Source: Bacteroides sp. (lineage in GTDB: Bacteria > Bacteroidota > Bacteroidia > Bacteroidales > Bacteroidaceae). From it: a stretch of 64,000 nucleotides of DNA. The notes under the pieces were generated by a model that was not told where the DNA came from, did not search any database, and saw nothing but the letters and a program-made list of their open reading frames with translations. Made by a program: the position numbers and the translations under genes. Below, in pieces: positions 55,362 to 64,000 of this stretch; the first letter of the stretch is position 1; each line of letters starts with the position of its first letter. The DNA lies in the NCBI RefSeq assembly GCF_028690125.1, contig NZ_JAQVBV010000004.1, positions 162,274-226,273 of the forward strand. The letters run 5' to 3'.

Positions 55362-57590
55362 CTAAGGTAAACGTAATTCGCAAGTTCTGGTATCAACACC
55401 ATTAAAAAGCTCTTTTTTCCAACGTTTCTTCTTCGTTCCGTTCAATGATACTGCGTATGGAAGAGACGATTTTATTCTTACTATCACTTCTTTCTTTTTA
55501 TTTTCAGTATCACAATCTATCCGGACTAACAAACGTTTGTCTGTTGTTTTCCTCCAGTTTAACGAAAATAAATCATTGGCAATTTTTACCCCTTCAATCG
55601 AAAGATAATCCAAGTCATCTGGAATTTGCAGATACATTTCGACAGGAGATTCCGGATTCTCGATTTGTATGCCAACTAACCCCTTTACAATGCTTTCGAT
55701 AAATGTAGCATACGACCATAATTGAGATATATTCGAGCAACCGTGAGGTTGGCATTCAGGGAATAGCCCTAAAGGAGAATCTTTAAGTGATAACGGAGCC
55801 TGCGCTGAAAGTTGAATCAATTTCCATCCCAAATCAGTCTGTCCGTATTGAAATGCAGCCGTAGCACATATGTTATTATGCACAACACCAACTCCATCAT
55901 GTGAAATATCTGCCCCTTTATTGTATTTGCCCACCATTCCCCAGAGATCATTTACCCAGTACTTACGGATACTTTTAAAAGCCTCTTGACCATGTCTGCC
56001 CTGAGCTAACTTTGTTTTCTGAGGAAACACTACATTCCAGAAATAACTGTGTATTTTCTCTCCATTGGCAGACAAAGCACTAGCCCATATGGCATGAGAA
56101 TCATCCCACCAGTCTGTATTAAAGCGTTTCTGATAGGCTGATGCAAGAGTTGAATACTTTTCTGACTCTATACCATCTTGCATTACGGTTGCCATCTTGG
56201 ACAGACAGTGAAGAGCCGGGAACGTATAAGCTGCCGTGGTCAATTCTACCCAACTGTTTTTGAATTCGGCCTCTTCCATAAGTCCATGTCCTGGAATATA
56301 GAGACCTTTTTTCTCATTTAAGTCTTTTATGATATCTTGCATCATTTGCTTGCACAAAGGATACGCTTTGGCTAAAAAAGACGAGTCTTGCGTCCACGAA
56401 TAATACTCCCATACAGCATTTACTAGTTGAGGCGAAACTTGAATATGATCCCAGCCCAACAGAATTCCGTCACTTGATACCTCATGAGGACCTCGTAAAT
56501 TTTTCTCCGTATAATATAGTAAATTGTTTAATGTCCGTTTAGCAATATCCTTAAATCCGCCTGATAAACATCCGGCAATTGAGAAACAAAAATCTGTACC
56601 AAATAAACGAGGATAGACAGGAACACCCGCTCCGAGGAATGAGTCCGGATAAAAAGGTCTTTCGTCTTTTATATTCATTAGTATATTTGCTTTTGCACAA
56701 TAAAATGCGTCCGTTATATCTTTTTGCGAACAATCAAAACGGACTCCTTCATTTATAGAGTGGATATATTCATTTCGTTTTTTCTCCTTCTCGGTTGCAT
56801 AGCAACTGATCAGTCTGTTGTAACGGTCTTGAAGGCTTTCAGCCGACTTAGATACGGTACTATATTCTCCTGTTATTAAAAAAGGAATTTCCATACTGCC
56901 TCCGGCTGGCAAAGAGATATTATAAATTAATGCAGCTGTATCTTGACGGACATTATTGGCTGACGGATGAATAGCACTGCCCATTATTAAAATTCCCGAA
57001 GAGTCTGCTGCACATATTTGTCCGTTTTTGTAGTAAATAGTATCTTTCCCATCTCGAAGAGTTTCAGTCCGCCATGAAGGCCGAATATCTACTTTGCCGG
57101 AAAATTCCAGTTTGAGCATTCTATCTGTCGGTAAATCATTTTTTATTGTCAGTCTAATAAATAATGCTTTATCATTTTCAGCCACTAAATCCTCCCGCAT
57201 CACAGAAAGATGGTATTGGGAAAATAAAAATCTGGCATTATAAAATTCTGATTCAAACTCCTTAGCATTGGTAAGTAACCAAGTATATTGATCCTTTTCG
57301 GATAAAGAAAAGGTGAATCCATTTAATAGTTTGATCGGGTGAGACCAGACACCCCGTTCTTCTGTTTCGTTGCCTTGTGCAGGAAACGAACCATCCATCA
57401 ATCCTATTTCATATAAACTTCTGCCGGCTAAAAAGAATGGAACCTGATTCATGTCTGAAACTTCCTCGATTCTGTCAATACCGGGAAATTTTAAACTTTG
57501 TTTACTTTTGCTTTGTGCGTGCAATCCGATTATTACTGTCATAGTGAACAACATAGACAGAATTGCTTGAATGATAACCTGTTTCTTCAT
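55362..57590 (-). CDS. Secreted six-hairpin glycosidase-like protein (MGH1-like)
   Basis: 742 residues with a signal peptide ending in GLHAQ. An N-terminal beta-sandwich (about 30-270) is followed by an (alpha/alpha)6 toroid of the glycogen-debranching/MGH1-like kind. Typical segments are VPVYPRLFGTDFCFSIAG, GPHEVSSDGILLGWDH, GHGLMEEAEFKNSWVE, WNVVFPQKTKLAQ and SHDGVGVVHNNICATAAF. FPECQPHGCSNISQLWSYA lies near the active-site rim, and a C-terminal beta domain ends the protein. The exact family and substrate are not recognised. It is of a different subtype from the 830-residue protein of the corrinoid operon. Confidence 0.72.
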   Translation of the reverse strand: MKKQVIIQAILSMLFTMTVIIGLHAQSKSKQSLKFPGIDRIEEVSDMNQVPFFLAGRSLYEIGLMDGSFPAQGNETEERGVWSHPIKLLNGFTFSLSEKDQYTWLLTNAKEFESEFYNARFLFSQYHLSVMREDLVAENDKALFIRLTIKNDLPTDRMLKLEFSGKVDIRPSWRTETLRDGKDTIYYKNGQICAADSSGILIMGSAIHPSANNVRQDTAALIYNISLPAGGSMEIPFLITGEYSTVSKSAESLQDRYNRLISCYATEKEKKRNEYIHSINEGVRFDCSQKDITDAFYCAKANILMNIKDERPFYPDSFLGAGVPVYPRLFGTDFCFSIAGCLSGGFKDIAKRTLNNLLYYTEKNLRGPHEVSSDGILLGWDHIQVSPQLVNAVWEYYSWTQDSSFLAKAYPLCKQMMQDIIKDLNEKKGLYIPGHGLMEEAEFKNSWVELTTAAYTFPALHCLSKMATVMQDGIESEKYSTLASAYQKRFNTDWWDDSHAIWASALSANGEKIHSYFWNVVFPQKTKLAQGRHGQEAFKSIRKYWVNDLWGMVGKYNKGADISHDGVGVVHNNICATAAFQYGQTDLGWKLIQLSAQAPLSLKDSPLGLFPECQPHGCSNISQLWSYATFIESIVKGLVGIQIENPESPVEMYLQIPDDLDYLSIEGVKIANDLFSLNWRKTTDKRLLVRIDCDTENKKKEVIVRIKSSLPYAVSLNGTKKKRWKKELFNGVDTRTCELRLP

Positions 57591-57627
57591 CTATTGTAGT
57601 CTTTAATTGAATGGATAACTCTGTTTG

Positions 57628-57635
57628 CAAAGATA
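57628..57635 (-). promoter_or_regulatory. -7 promoter box of the minus-strand glycosidase-like gene
   Basis: TATCTTTG on the minus strand (57635-57628), 37 bases before the ATG. Confidence 0.5.
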
Positions 57636-57673
57636 TGTAATTTATGAGTAGTTTTCTCTTTATGTCGTTTCTA

Positions 57674-57704
57674 TTGCAAATTAGAAGCGTAATTATTATA
57701 TTTG
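57674..57704 (+). promoter_or_regulatory. Promoter of the SGNH hydrolase gene
   Basis: TTG (57674-57676), 20 bases, then TATATTTG (57697-57704); both boxes and the spacing fit the Bacteroides consensus. Confidence 0.7.
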
Positions 57705-57759
57705 CAGATGTTATTCACAAGTAAAATCGATAATAACGTAATCTAAAATAGGATTTGAT

Positions 57760-58482
57760 ATGAGAAAGTTTTATTATTTATTTATACTGATTGTAATATC
57801 TTGTAACGTCAGTTTCGCTCAGAGTCGTAAGTCTGTATCTATTTTGGGTGATTCTTATTCAACGTTTGAAGGTTATATGCAGCCAAAGACAAATAGTTCA
57901 TGGTATTCTACAACCCCTAAGAATGAGACAGATGTAACTTCTGTAAAACAGACCTGGTGGAATAAATTTATCGAAGAAAACGGATATCAGCTTTGTATCA
58001 ATAACTCGTTTTCCGGAGCTACCATTTGCAATACAGGATATGATAAAGCAGATTTCAGTGACCGTTCTTTTATTACCCGTATGCCCGGACTTGGATTTCC
58101 GGATATCATATTAATATTTGGCGGCACTAATGATAGTTGGGCTGATTCTCCTATCGGAGATTATAAATACGGGGGATGGACTAAAGATGATTTATCTAAA
58201 TTTCGTCCGGCAATGGCATATATGCTCGATCATGTGATTCACAATTATCAGAATGTGGAGATCTACTTTATACTAAATACTGATTTGAAAAAAGAAATTA
58301 ATGAATCTATCCGGAAAATCTGTCAGCATTATGGTATAGCTTGCATAGAGTTGCACGATATTGACAAGAAGAACGGTCATCCTTCTGTAAAAGGAATGAC
58401 ACAGATTAGTGAACAACTGAAAACTTTTATGACAAAGAGCGCTAAAGCATTGGACTCTAATAATATAGATTCTTGCTGGTAA
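57760..58482 (+). CDS. Secreted SGNH/GDSL hydrolase
   Basis: 240 residues with a signal peptide ending in SFAQS. Block I is ILGDSYSTFEG (nucleophile Ser), block III FGGTNDSW (Asn) and block V NGHPSVKG (His), so the active site is complete. Such proteins are esterases, for example removing acetyl or acyl groups from glycans; the substrate is unknown. It is divergent from the glycosidase-like gene with back-to-back promoters, hinting at shared control. A good terminator follows at 58535-58571. Confidence 0.85.
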   Translation: MRKFYYLFILIVISCNVSFAQSRKSVSILGDSYSTFEGYMQPKTNSSWYSTTPKNETDVTSVKQTWWNKFIEENGYQLCINNSFSGATICNTGYDKADFSDRSFITRMPGLGFPDIILIFGGTNDSWADSPIGDYKYGGWTKDDLSKFRPAMAYMLDHVIHNYQNVEIYFILNTDLKKEINESIRKICQHYGIACIELHDIDKKNGHPSVKGMTQISEQLKTFMTKSAKALDSNNIDSCW

Positions 58483-58534
58483 ATAGAGCTAATGTAATCA
58501 TCTTCCTTGCGGAATAGTTTAATACAAATAAAAA

Positions 58535-58571
58535 AGGCAGTTAATTCATTGGGAATTGGCTGCCTTTATTT
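58535..58571 (+). terminator. Terminator after the SGNH hydrolase gene
   Basis: AGGCAGTTAATTC (58535-58547) pairs with GAATTGGCTGCCT (58553-58565), 13 pairs with two G-U, then TTATTT. Confidence 0.75.
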
Positions 58572-58662
58572 ACACAATCTAATGGATAGTCCTATCAAAT
58601 ATAATCCTAGTTTTTTTGATCTGTTCTTAATAAATAATTTTTAAGTGTAACTATCTAAAATG

Positions 58663-59265
58663 TTACCATTCTTCTTCCTCCGAAATTACTTCTTTAATTT
58701 CCATGTCTTTTCCATTCATTATATTTATCTCAAATGAATAGCAAATGTCTGTATCAGGAATACATATGTTAATTGAAAAAGTAATTTCTTTTTTTTCATC
58801 ATTCACTTTTTCTAAACGAAAATAATAAATAGTCATTTTTTCACTTTCTTCAATAGGTATATATGAAGCAAATGTTTTTTTATCAATTTGTTTATGAAGT
58901 AAAGTTGTGTCTTTACATTTTATGTTCAATTCAACTTCGCGACCTGCATAATAAGCTGTATCTAAGCCTTTATCGGCCACCACTGGATAGGTTGCAATAA
59001 TCTCGGCATTATCTTTTATGGTGTAAGAAATATAATAATCACCAATTATTGTATCTTGTTTTTCGGTTTCAAAATGATAAATGTCTTCTGGTAGCTTTTC
59101 CTCTTTAAGCTTCCTCTTTGCATCTAATGTATCATCAGAAACAATTAATAAGGTATCACTAGAAGCAGTAAAGACTTCTGTTTCATTAGATGATTTACTT
59201 TTCAAATTATTGCAAGCTGTTATAATCGCAACTAAAATCAATAAATAGAAATAACTTTTTTTCAT
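58663..59265 (-). CDS. Lipoprotein, possible DUF4738-like; candidate immunity protein for the M23-tipped RHS toxin
   Basis: 200 residues with a lipoprotein signal (lipobox ITAC, then NNLKSKSS). An acidic linker (about 25-70) leads into a beta-rich domain with GDYYISYTIKDNAEIIATYPV, AYYAGREVELNI and HKQIDKKTFASYIP. This pattern recalls DUF4738, assigned from memory and uncertain. It lies 56 bases downstream of the RHS fragment with an M23 peptidase tip, in the position where RHS immunity genes sit. A periplasmic or outer-membrane lipoprotein is where protection from a peptidoglycan hydrolase would be needed. The C-terminus is very acidic (EVISEEEEW). Confidence 0.6.
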   Translation of the reverse strand: MKKSYFYLLILVAIITACNNLKSKSSNETEVFTASSDTLLIVSDDTLDAKRKLKEEKLPEDIYHFETEKQDTIIGDYYISYTIKDNAEIIATYPVVADKGLDTAYYAGREVELNIKCKDTTLLHKQIDKKTFASYIPIEESEKMTIYYFRLEKVNDEKKEITFSINICIPDTDICYSFEINIMNGKDMEIKEVISEEEEW

Positions 59266-59321
59266 TAATGTAGTATTTTTTTAATGACTAATATTTATCT
59301 TTTTCATTATTAAATAGCTAG

Positions 59322-61898
59322 CTAATCTATTAAGAATTTCGGAATAAGCGGATTTAATTTCCTACCGTTTACAACAACCTCAGGTAGTGAACCTCCATCA
59401 ATTGGCTCTATCAAATTTTGTGGATCTATTAAGCTGGTAGTACTTGTTGTCGGATTCACTTTTATACCATTTACATTTATTTCATAATGTAAATGTGCAG
59501 AATACTCATCAGCTATTCCTTTTCCAGATCCACCCATCGTTCCTAATTGTTGTCCTTCCGCAATAGTGACTCCAACTTTAATATTGCTATTAATTCCATC
59601 TAAATGCATATATGAGGTTGAAACACTCCCATCAGAAGATGTTATAACGACTCTATTTCCCCCGGCATCTTTATCTCCTCCAGCAATTGTTGCTACTCTA
59701 GTTACAGTTCCATCATGAGTTGCCACAATTGGAGCACCCTTATCTGAGTTACCTCCACCGGTATGGTTAATATCGACTCCTTTATGAGTCCTATTATTAG
59801 ATCTTGCTGCTCCAAAATTATTTTCATGCCTTTTACCATATCCTTTATATGTGTTATTTACAGGCCACTCTCTTTTTCCATTTGGATCTATAAATAATAT
59901 GGGATTATTTAAACAATAATTATAAGGATTTACTTTATAATTTTTCTCTGTCATCGGATCTCCCACATGCCATCTTCCCAGTGCCGCATCATAATTCCTC
60001 GCCCTATAATCATACCAATTCAGCCCATTTTTCGCATCTAGCTCCTTCCCATTATACTTGTAAGGCTGAACACCAAATGCAGACGTAAACGTACCCCCAA
60101 ACGGATAATACGCATTCGTCTCCTCCACATTCCCATCCTTATCTGCCACCACACGGGTATTCCCCTGATGATCCTTCAAATAGAAATGATTCTTCTTATC
60201 CGGAAAGCTAACATACCCCGCCTCATTGAGCAACATCTTCAACACACCGTTCTCATAGATCGCATTACCACAATAATCCGTCGTTAAGGTAGTAGCCCCC
60301 GTTTTATGTACCGTACGCAGCTTCGTTCCGTCAGCAGCATATTCATACAAAACACTGTTACCACCCGCAAAGATTACCTGATTAGGCAAATTTAAAATAT
60401 TATACCTAATACTACTAATATTCTTGTTTAAATCTTTGGTCAGATTACCATTTTTATCATAAACATACTCCACTGTTTGATTGGAATTGTCTTTGAATTC
60501 AGTTCCATTCCCATAAACCGAACTTGTGGCAACGTCCTTTATCGCCTGCAACTGGTTACCGTTATACGTCAAAGTCAGATTATCAATCAGCCCGTAGCTA
60601 CTTGCAGCCATCTGCCCGTAACGCTTCAACCCCAGAATATTTCCCATCTTGTCATAAGCGGTAATCTGCTCATTGAATCGGTTCGTATTAGCAGCAAGCG
60701 TAGCACCTTCACCGTAGAGAGCATCCTTCAACCTGGAAAGCCCGTCATACGTGAAACGATACCCTCTCTGGCTCGTTTCCGTTCCAGCCTTCCACAACAT
60801 ACTGCTGATGTTGCCATTATAGCAAGGGGTATTCCCCGTTATTACCTCCTGATAATTCAGCGTTTGACTGAACAACGTTCCTGTAATACTTTTTGTCCAA
60901 GAACGAACGTTATAAGCATACTCCGTTTTCAGCTTAGCATTCCCGTTTCGCCCGTCCGACTTCAAACGTCCCACTTCATCGTAGGTGTTATTCACCAGAG
61001 TCACCGCCGCGGCATTGTCCAATTGATAGGTGGTCTTTAACAGACGTTCCGCCGGGTCATACGTGTGAACATAGACTTCCGTCCGGGTATCCGCCCCGAC
61101 AGTATGTACTTTCCTGACTTGCGTGGGATTTCCCGGGAAGTCGTAGGCAGTAAATATCTTATCCTCTCCTGCCAGAGAATTGTTTCCCCGTTGCTGTATC
61201 ATCCGTCCCCTCTCATCGTAATACATCACCGAGTACAGGTATCCCGATACTGTTCCATTGGGGGATATCTTAGCCGTCAGTGTTCCTGTGAGCAAGCCTT
61301 TGACTCCTTCGGTTCTCAGTTTATCATACCCTGCTACTTTTTCGTAAGCAGTGGAAGCGCCCGACGGAATACCATTTGCCCCGATAAAGCTATACCGGTC
61401 ATAATAGTTCACACTCAACACCGTAGGAGTAGTCAGAGCGAATCCTGACGGCAGATCATACCCTTTCAGAACATTCGTCTGACTTACCAGACTTGACCGA
61501 GTAGCTTTTACCACTACGTTCTTTAACGGATCATTTGTATAATCCAGCGTATTCTTGCAGGTTCCCGTCAAGACAATCCTTCCAAAAACATCGGGTATGC
61601 TGAAGGACCATTCCCCTTTGGAACGTTGCATTCCGTCCTGTACGAAGATAGGACGGTCGGCAGAATCATACACTGTATAGACGGGATCGCAACCGGGAAG
61701 TTTCTTGTAGATACACCGGTTCCGTCCGTCATACTTGTAGATATAAGCATACTTTTGTATGGCTGCCGCGGTCTCGATCCATGAAGCGGGTGTAGTGGTC
61801 GAAGTCAGTAAGTCCGAAGCCGCCGGAGGTAATACCATCCGTAGATTCCCGTAGTTGTCATAAACGTAATAGGTATCGAGCAGTACTTCCCCGTCCAT
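59322..61898 (-). CDS. 5'-truncated orphan RHS core with M23 metallopeptidase tip
   Basis: 858 residues from the first ATG. In-frame RHS sequence without any start codon continues upstream to about 61993, where a stop ends it, so the gene has lost its 5' part. YD/RHS repeats (for example YDERGRMIQQRG, YEYAADGTKLRT) are followed by the RHS core end AYYPFGG, NGLNWYDYRARNYDAALGRW and FIDPNG. The tip (from about 680) is an M23/LytM zinc peptidase with His705, Asp709 (THKGVDIN) and His802-x-His804 (HLHYE), which would cut peptidoglycan cross-bridges. No export signal remains, so it may be silent until recombined onto the complete rhs gene on its right. Confidence 0.82.
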   Translation of the reverse strand: MDGEVLLDTYYVYDNYGNLRMVLPPAASDLLTSTTTPASWIETAAAIQKYAYIYKYDGRNRCIYKKLPGCDPVYTVYDSADRPIFVQDGMQRSKGEWSFSIPDVFGRIVLTGTCKNTLDYTNDPLKNVVVKATRSSLVSQTNVLKGYDLPSGFALTTPTVLSVNYYDRYSFIGANGIPSGASTAYEKVAGYDKLRTEGVKGLLTGTLTAKISPNGTVSGYLYSVMYYDERGRMIQQRGNNSLAGEDKIFTAYDFPGNPTQVRKVHTVGADTRTEVYVHTYDPAERLLKTTYQLDNAAAVTLVNNTYDEVGRLKSDGRNGNAKLKTEYAYNVRSWTKSITGTLFSQTLNYQEVITGNTPCYNGNISSMLWKAGTETSQRGYRFTYDGLSRLKDALYGEGATLAANTNRFNEQITAYDKMGNILGLKRYGQMAASSYGLIDNLTLTYNGNQLQAIKDVATSSVYGNGTEFKDNSNQTVEYVYDKNGNLTKDLNKNISSIRYNILNLPNQVIFAGGNSVLYEYAADGTKLRTVHKTGATTLTTDYCGNAIYENGVLKMLLNEAGYVSFPDKKNHFYLKDHQGNTRVVADKDGNVEETNAYYPFGGTFTSAFGVQPYKYNGKELDAKNGLNWYDYRARNYDAALGRWHVGDPMTEKNYKVNPYNYCLNNPILFIDPNGKREWPVNNTYKGYGKRHENNFGAARSNNRTHKGVDINHTGGGNSDKGAPIVATHDGTVTRVATIAGGDKDAGGNRVVITSSDGSVSTSYMHLDGINSNIKVGVTIAEGQQLGTMGGSGKGIADEYSAHLHYEINVNGIKVNPTTSTTSLIDPQNLIEPIDGGSLPEVVVNGRKLNPLIPKFLID
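60104..60688. repeat. RHS core direct repeat, copy 1
   Basis: It matches 63416-64000 with a constant offset of 3,312 bases. From about 60300 rightward the two copies are identical by eye; towards the tips they diverge. The repeat runs to the window's edge, so its full length is unknown. Such homology lets one RHS tip replace another. Confidence 0.9.
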
Positions 61899-62142
61899 TA
61901 CGCGTGAAAGGAGTACCTTCTCAGTAGCACGATCCTTGAATTCCAGGCTGATGTGTCTGTCCTTGTTAGTAGTCTGGTTGGTAAGGAGATATATTTACAC
62001 ATAATATTTACTGTATTAAACAGGTAGAGTTGGTAAACATTTATAGAATAAACATTCCCATACATAAAATACCCTAATATAAATTATCTTTAAGTAGACA
62101 ACCTATATCAGGGTAAAACAGTGGCTTTAACTACTTCTGAAA

Positions 62143-62652
62143 CTACTTCTCAAATTTCTCATTATAGATTAGTAGTGAGTTTGTGTAGTCGGTATCGATA
62201 CTAATTGCTCTTATATTTGCAAATGTACATTCATAAATATCGTTATCCCAACATCCTTTGGTATCTATTGAAGTATAATGAAAATACTTTTTGGTAATTT
62301 TTATAACTTTTCCTATATAGCAGATATACCTATCTTTAGTATAGAATTCCGCAGTTATATCATGTTCTTGAAGCCATTCAAATGGTGTCGTTTGAGTATT
62401 CAGAGATATATCATAAGGAACATTAATGTCCATAACTCCTTTCGCAATTAATACTTTTTCTGTAAATATGTTATTATTGTTGCGTATTATATCTTTAATA
62501 TATTTTCTTTGTATTAAACTATAGCCATCGAATACATAATCTACTACTATATGTTTAATAAGTATCCATTCAGAGCCTATTCGTTCTATTACTCCACAAA
62601 TAGGTTCTTTCCATCCTTTCATTTTAAATGAATAAAATTTTCCTTTTTCCAT
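62143..62652 (-). CDS. Hypothetical protein, candidate immunity protein of the upstream RHS tip
   Basis: 169 residues, no signal peptide and no membrane segment, so cytosolic. It is rich in beta-strand and aromatic residues (GKFYSFKMKGWKEPICGVIE, WDNDIYECTFANI). I recognise no family. It starts 8 bases after the stop of the RHS gene ending at 62661, the tight arrangement of toxin-immunity pairs. A cytosolic location would suit a toxin that acts in the cytoplasm. Its AT-rich composition contrasts with the RHS core, as is usual for exchanged tip/immunity cassettes. Confidence 0.55.
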   Translation of the reverse strand: MEKGKFYSFKMKGWKEPICGVIERIGSEWILIKHIVVDYVFDGYSLIQRKYIKDIIRNNNNIFTEKVLIAKGVMDINVPYDISLNTQTTPFEWLQEHDITAEFYTKDRYICYIGKVIKITKKYFHYTSIDTKGCWDNDIYECTFANIRAISIDTDYTNSLLIYNEKFEK

Positions 62653-62660
62653 AATTTCTA

Positions 62661-64000
62661 TTATTTATTTCTTGTTCTTCGTGCATCCCCCTTTTCCCCT
62701 CCTCTGTCACGTTGTACACGTTTTCGGCCTTTTTGATGGATATCTTTAGTAGATGGTCTTGCTTGTCTATGTTCTGCCGATGGCTCTCCATAATCAGCTT
62801 CGGCAGAAGATACTTTTTTCTTTTTACTAGCCTCATCTACATAAACTTTAGACTGCTCAGTGTCACTTTGTAATATAAAAATCATAGATATTGGTCCGAG
62901 GAATCTTGACACACTGCTACCAATAATTTCTGATCCTACCAGCCACCATGGGATTGCGGGGGCTATAGTTGCTTCTTTTTTAGAATTTGCGATTTCAATA
63001 GCTGTTGGTTTACGGGCAGCTCCTGTAATGCCATCGACTTCCATCTTTGATGGAGGATCATCTGGAATCGATATTTCATAAGTAGGATCCTCGTCAATTC
63101 TATATTCTTGCCTCACACTTTCCCACGAAACCTCATTTCCATTTTCATCTTCATATCTTTGTCTTTCCCAATTATAACGAGAAGCCATTCCCGAAGGATC
63201 AACTCTGTTATGTGGATTATTTAGACAATAAGTATAAGGATTTGCATAATAGAAACTTTCTGCTAGTGGATCTAATGTGACGAATCTTCCTATCGCCGCA
63301 TCATAGTGTCTCGCCCCATAATCATACCAATTCAGTCCATTCTTCTGATCCAGTTCCTTACCATTATACTTAAAAGGCTGAACATTATTGGTTGATGTAA
63401 AAGTACCACCAAACGGATAATAAGCATTCGTCTCCTCCACATTTCCATCCTTATCCGCTACCACACGAGTATTCCCCTGATGATCCTTTATATAGAAATG
63501 ATTCTTCTTATCCGGAAAGCTAACATACCCCGCCTCATTGAGCAACATCTTCAACACCCCGTTCTCATAGATCGCATTTCCACAATAATCCGTCGTTAAG
63601 GTAGTAGCCCCCGTTTTATGTACCGTACGCAGCTTCGTTCCGTCAGCAGCATATTCATACAAAACACTGTTACCACCCGCAAAGATTACCTGATTAGGCA
63701 AATTTAAAATATTATACCTAATACTACTAATATTCTTGTTTAAATCTTTGGTCAGATTACCATTTTTATCATAAACATACTCCACTGTTTGATTGGAATT
63801 GTCTTTGAATTCAGTTCCATTCCCATAAACCGAACTTGTGGCAACGTCCTTTATCGCCTGCAACTGGTTACCGTTATACGTCAAAGTCAGATTATCAATC
63901 AGCCCGTAGCTACTTGCAGCCATCTGCCCGTAACGCTTCAACCCCAGAATATTTCCCATCTTGTCATAAGCGGTAATCTGCTCATTGAATCGGTTCGTAT
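62661..64000 (-). CDS. RHS-repeat protein with unrecognised polymorphic tip, 5' end outside window
   Basis: The frame is open to the right edge, so the N-terminus is not seen; about 446 residues are visible. RHS core (IYENGVLKMLLNEAG, AYYPFGG) ends in NGLNWYDYGARHYDAAIGRF and RVDPSG. The tip of about 175 residues then starts. It has an acidic part (YRIDEDPTYEISIPDDPPS), a hydrophobic stretch (IPWWLVGSEIIGSS, FLGPISMIFIL) and a strongly basic tail (HQKGRKRVQRDRGGEKGDA). The basic tail could bind nucleic acid, but no known toxin domain is recognised. The cognate immunity candidate follows after 8 bases. Confidence 0.8.
   Translation of the reverse strand, partial: TNRFNEQITAYDKMGNILGLKRYGQMAASSYGLIDNLTLTYNGNQLQAIKDVATSSVYGNGTEFKDNSNQTVEYVYDKNGNLTKDLNKNISSIRYNILNLPNQVIFAGGNSVLYEYAADGTKLRTVHKTGATTLTTDYCGNAIYENGVLKMLLNEAGYVSFPDKKNHFYIKDHQGNTRVVADKDGNVEETNAYYPFGGTFTSTNNVQPFKYNGKELDQKNGLNWYDYGARHYDAAIGRFVTLDPLAESFYYANPYTYCLNNPHNRVDPSGMASRYNWERQRYEDENGNEVSWESVRQEYRIDEDPTYEISIPDDPPSKMEVDGITGAARKPTAIEIANSKKEATIAPAIPWWLVGSEIIGSSVSRFLGPISMIFILQSDTEQSKVYVDEASKKKKVSSAEADYGEPSAEHRQARPSTKDIHQKGRKRVQRDRGGEKGDARRTRNK
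63416..64000. repeat. RHS core direct repeat, copy 2
   Basis: Partner of 60104-60688; see that entry. It continues beyond the window. Confidence 0.9.

Noticed and set aside
60477..61040. 187-codon plus-strand frame opposite the RHS core
   Set aside because: It is a shadow of the RHS repeats on the other strand, with no start context or domain.

Overview
The window looks like chromosomal DNA of a gut Bacteroides (Bacteroidales). The base composition is AT-rich. Promoters carry the Bacteroides -7 box TAnnTTTG with no E. coli-type elements. Gene content fits too: serine-type S1 sulfatases, a GH3 enzyme, DUF1573, MeaB, a PorV/PorQ-like protein and RHS proteins. The species cannot be settled from this sequence, and I saw no tRNA, rRNA, complete IS or CRISPR array.

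Layout. 1-1.3 kb: 3' part of a PepD-type dipeptidase. 1.5-19.7 kb: three tandem giant alpha-2-macroglobulin (A2M) paralogues of about 1,890 residues each; all lack the thioester motif and they differ most in the bait-like region. 20.3-23.6 kb: DUF1573 protein, MeaB GTPase and a TonB-C/plug-like protein. 24.0-27.3 kb (minus strand): a WG-repeat protein with near-identical 102-bp repeats and a GH3 glycosidase. 27.9-31.0 kb: a TIGR01212-type radical SAM protein, a flavodiiron protein and NagB. 31.3-40.2 kb (minus strand): a HAD phosphatase and a helicase/TPR protein, then an operon of a surface-type S8 protease lipoprotein with a T9SS-like C-terminal domain, a PorV/PorQ protein, an AsmA-like protein and a YciO/Sua5 protein.

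40.4-46.4 kb is the most striking part: a secreted six-hairpin glycosidase-like protein in one operon with what looks like a complete four-part corrinoid methyl-transfer system. The parts are a corrinoid carrier, two UroD-fold methyltransferases (one with the HxC...C zinc motif, one with HTD) and a stand-alone MetH-activation-like protein. A convergent AraC regulator follows. 47.8-53.7 kb holds a nitronate monooxygenase/FabK-like flavoprotein and three consecutive S1 sulfatases, preceded by the remnant of another sulfatase start. Then come a MalY/PatB C-S lyase, a second six-hairpin glycosidase-like protein and an SGNH hydrolase. There is no SusC/SusD pair, so this is not a canonical polysaccharide utilization locus.

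58.6-64 kb (minus strand) is an RHS polymorphic-toxin locus. The main rhs gene enters from beyond the right edge and ends in an unrecognised tip, followed by a candidate immunity gene. Next comes a 5'-truncated 'orphan' rhs fragment with near-identical core DNA and an M23 metallopeptidase tip, then a lipoprotein that is a plausible periplasmic immunity protein.

The working idea for the centre of the window is that methylated, possibly sulfated, glycosides or glycans are trimmed by secreted hydrolases and sulfatases, and their methyl groups are taken up by the corrinoid system. The substrate and the methyl acceptor are not readable from sequence alone.
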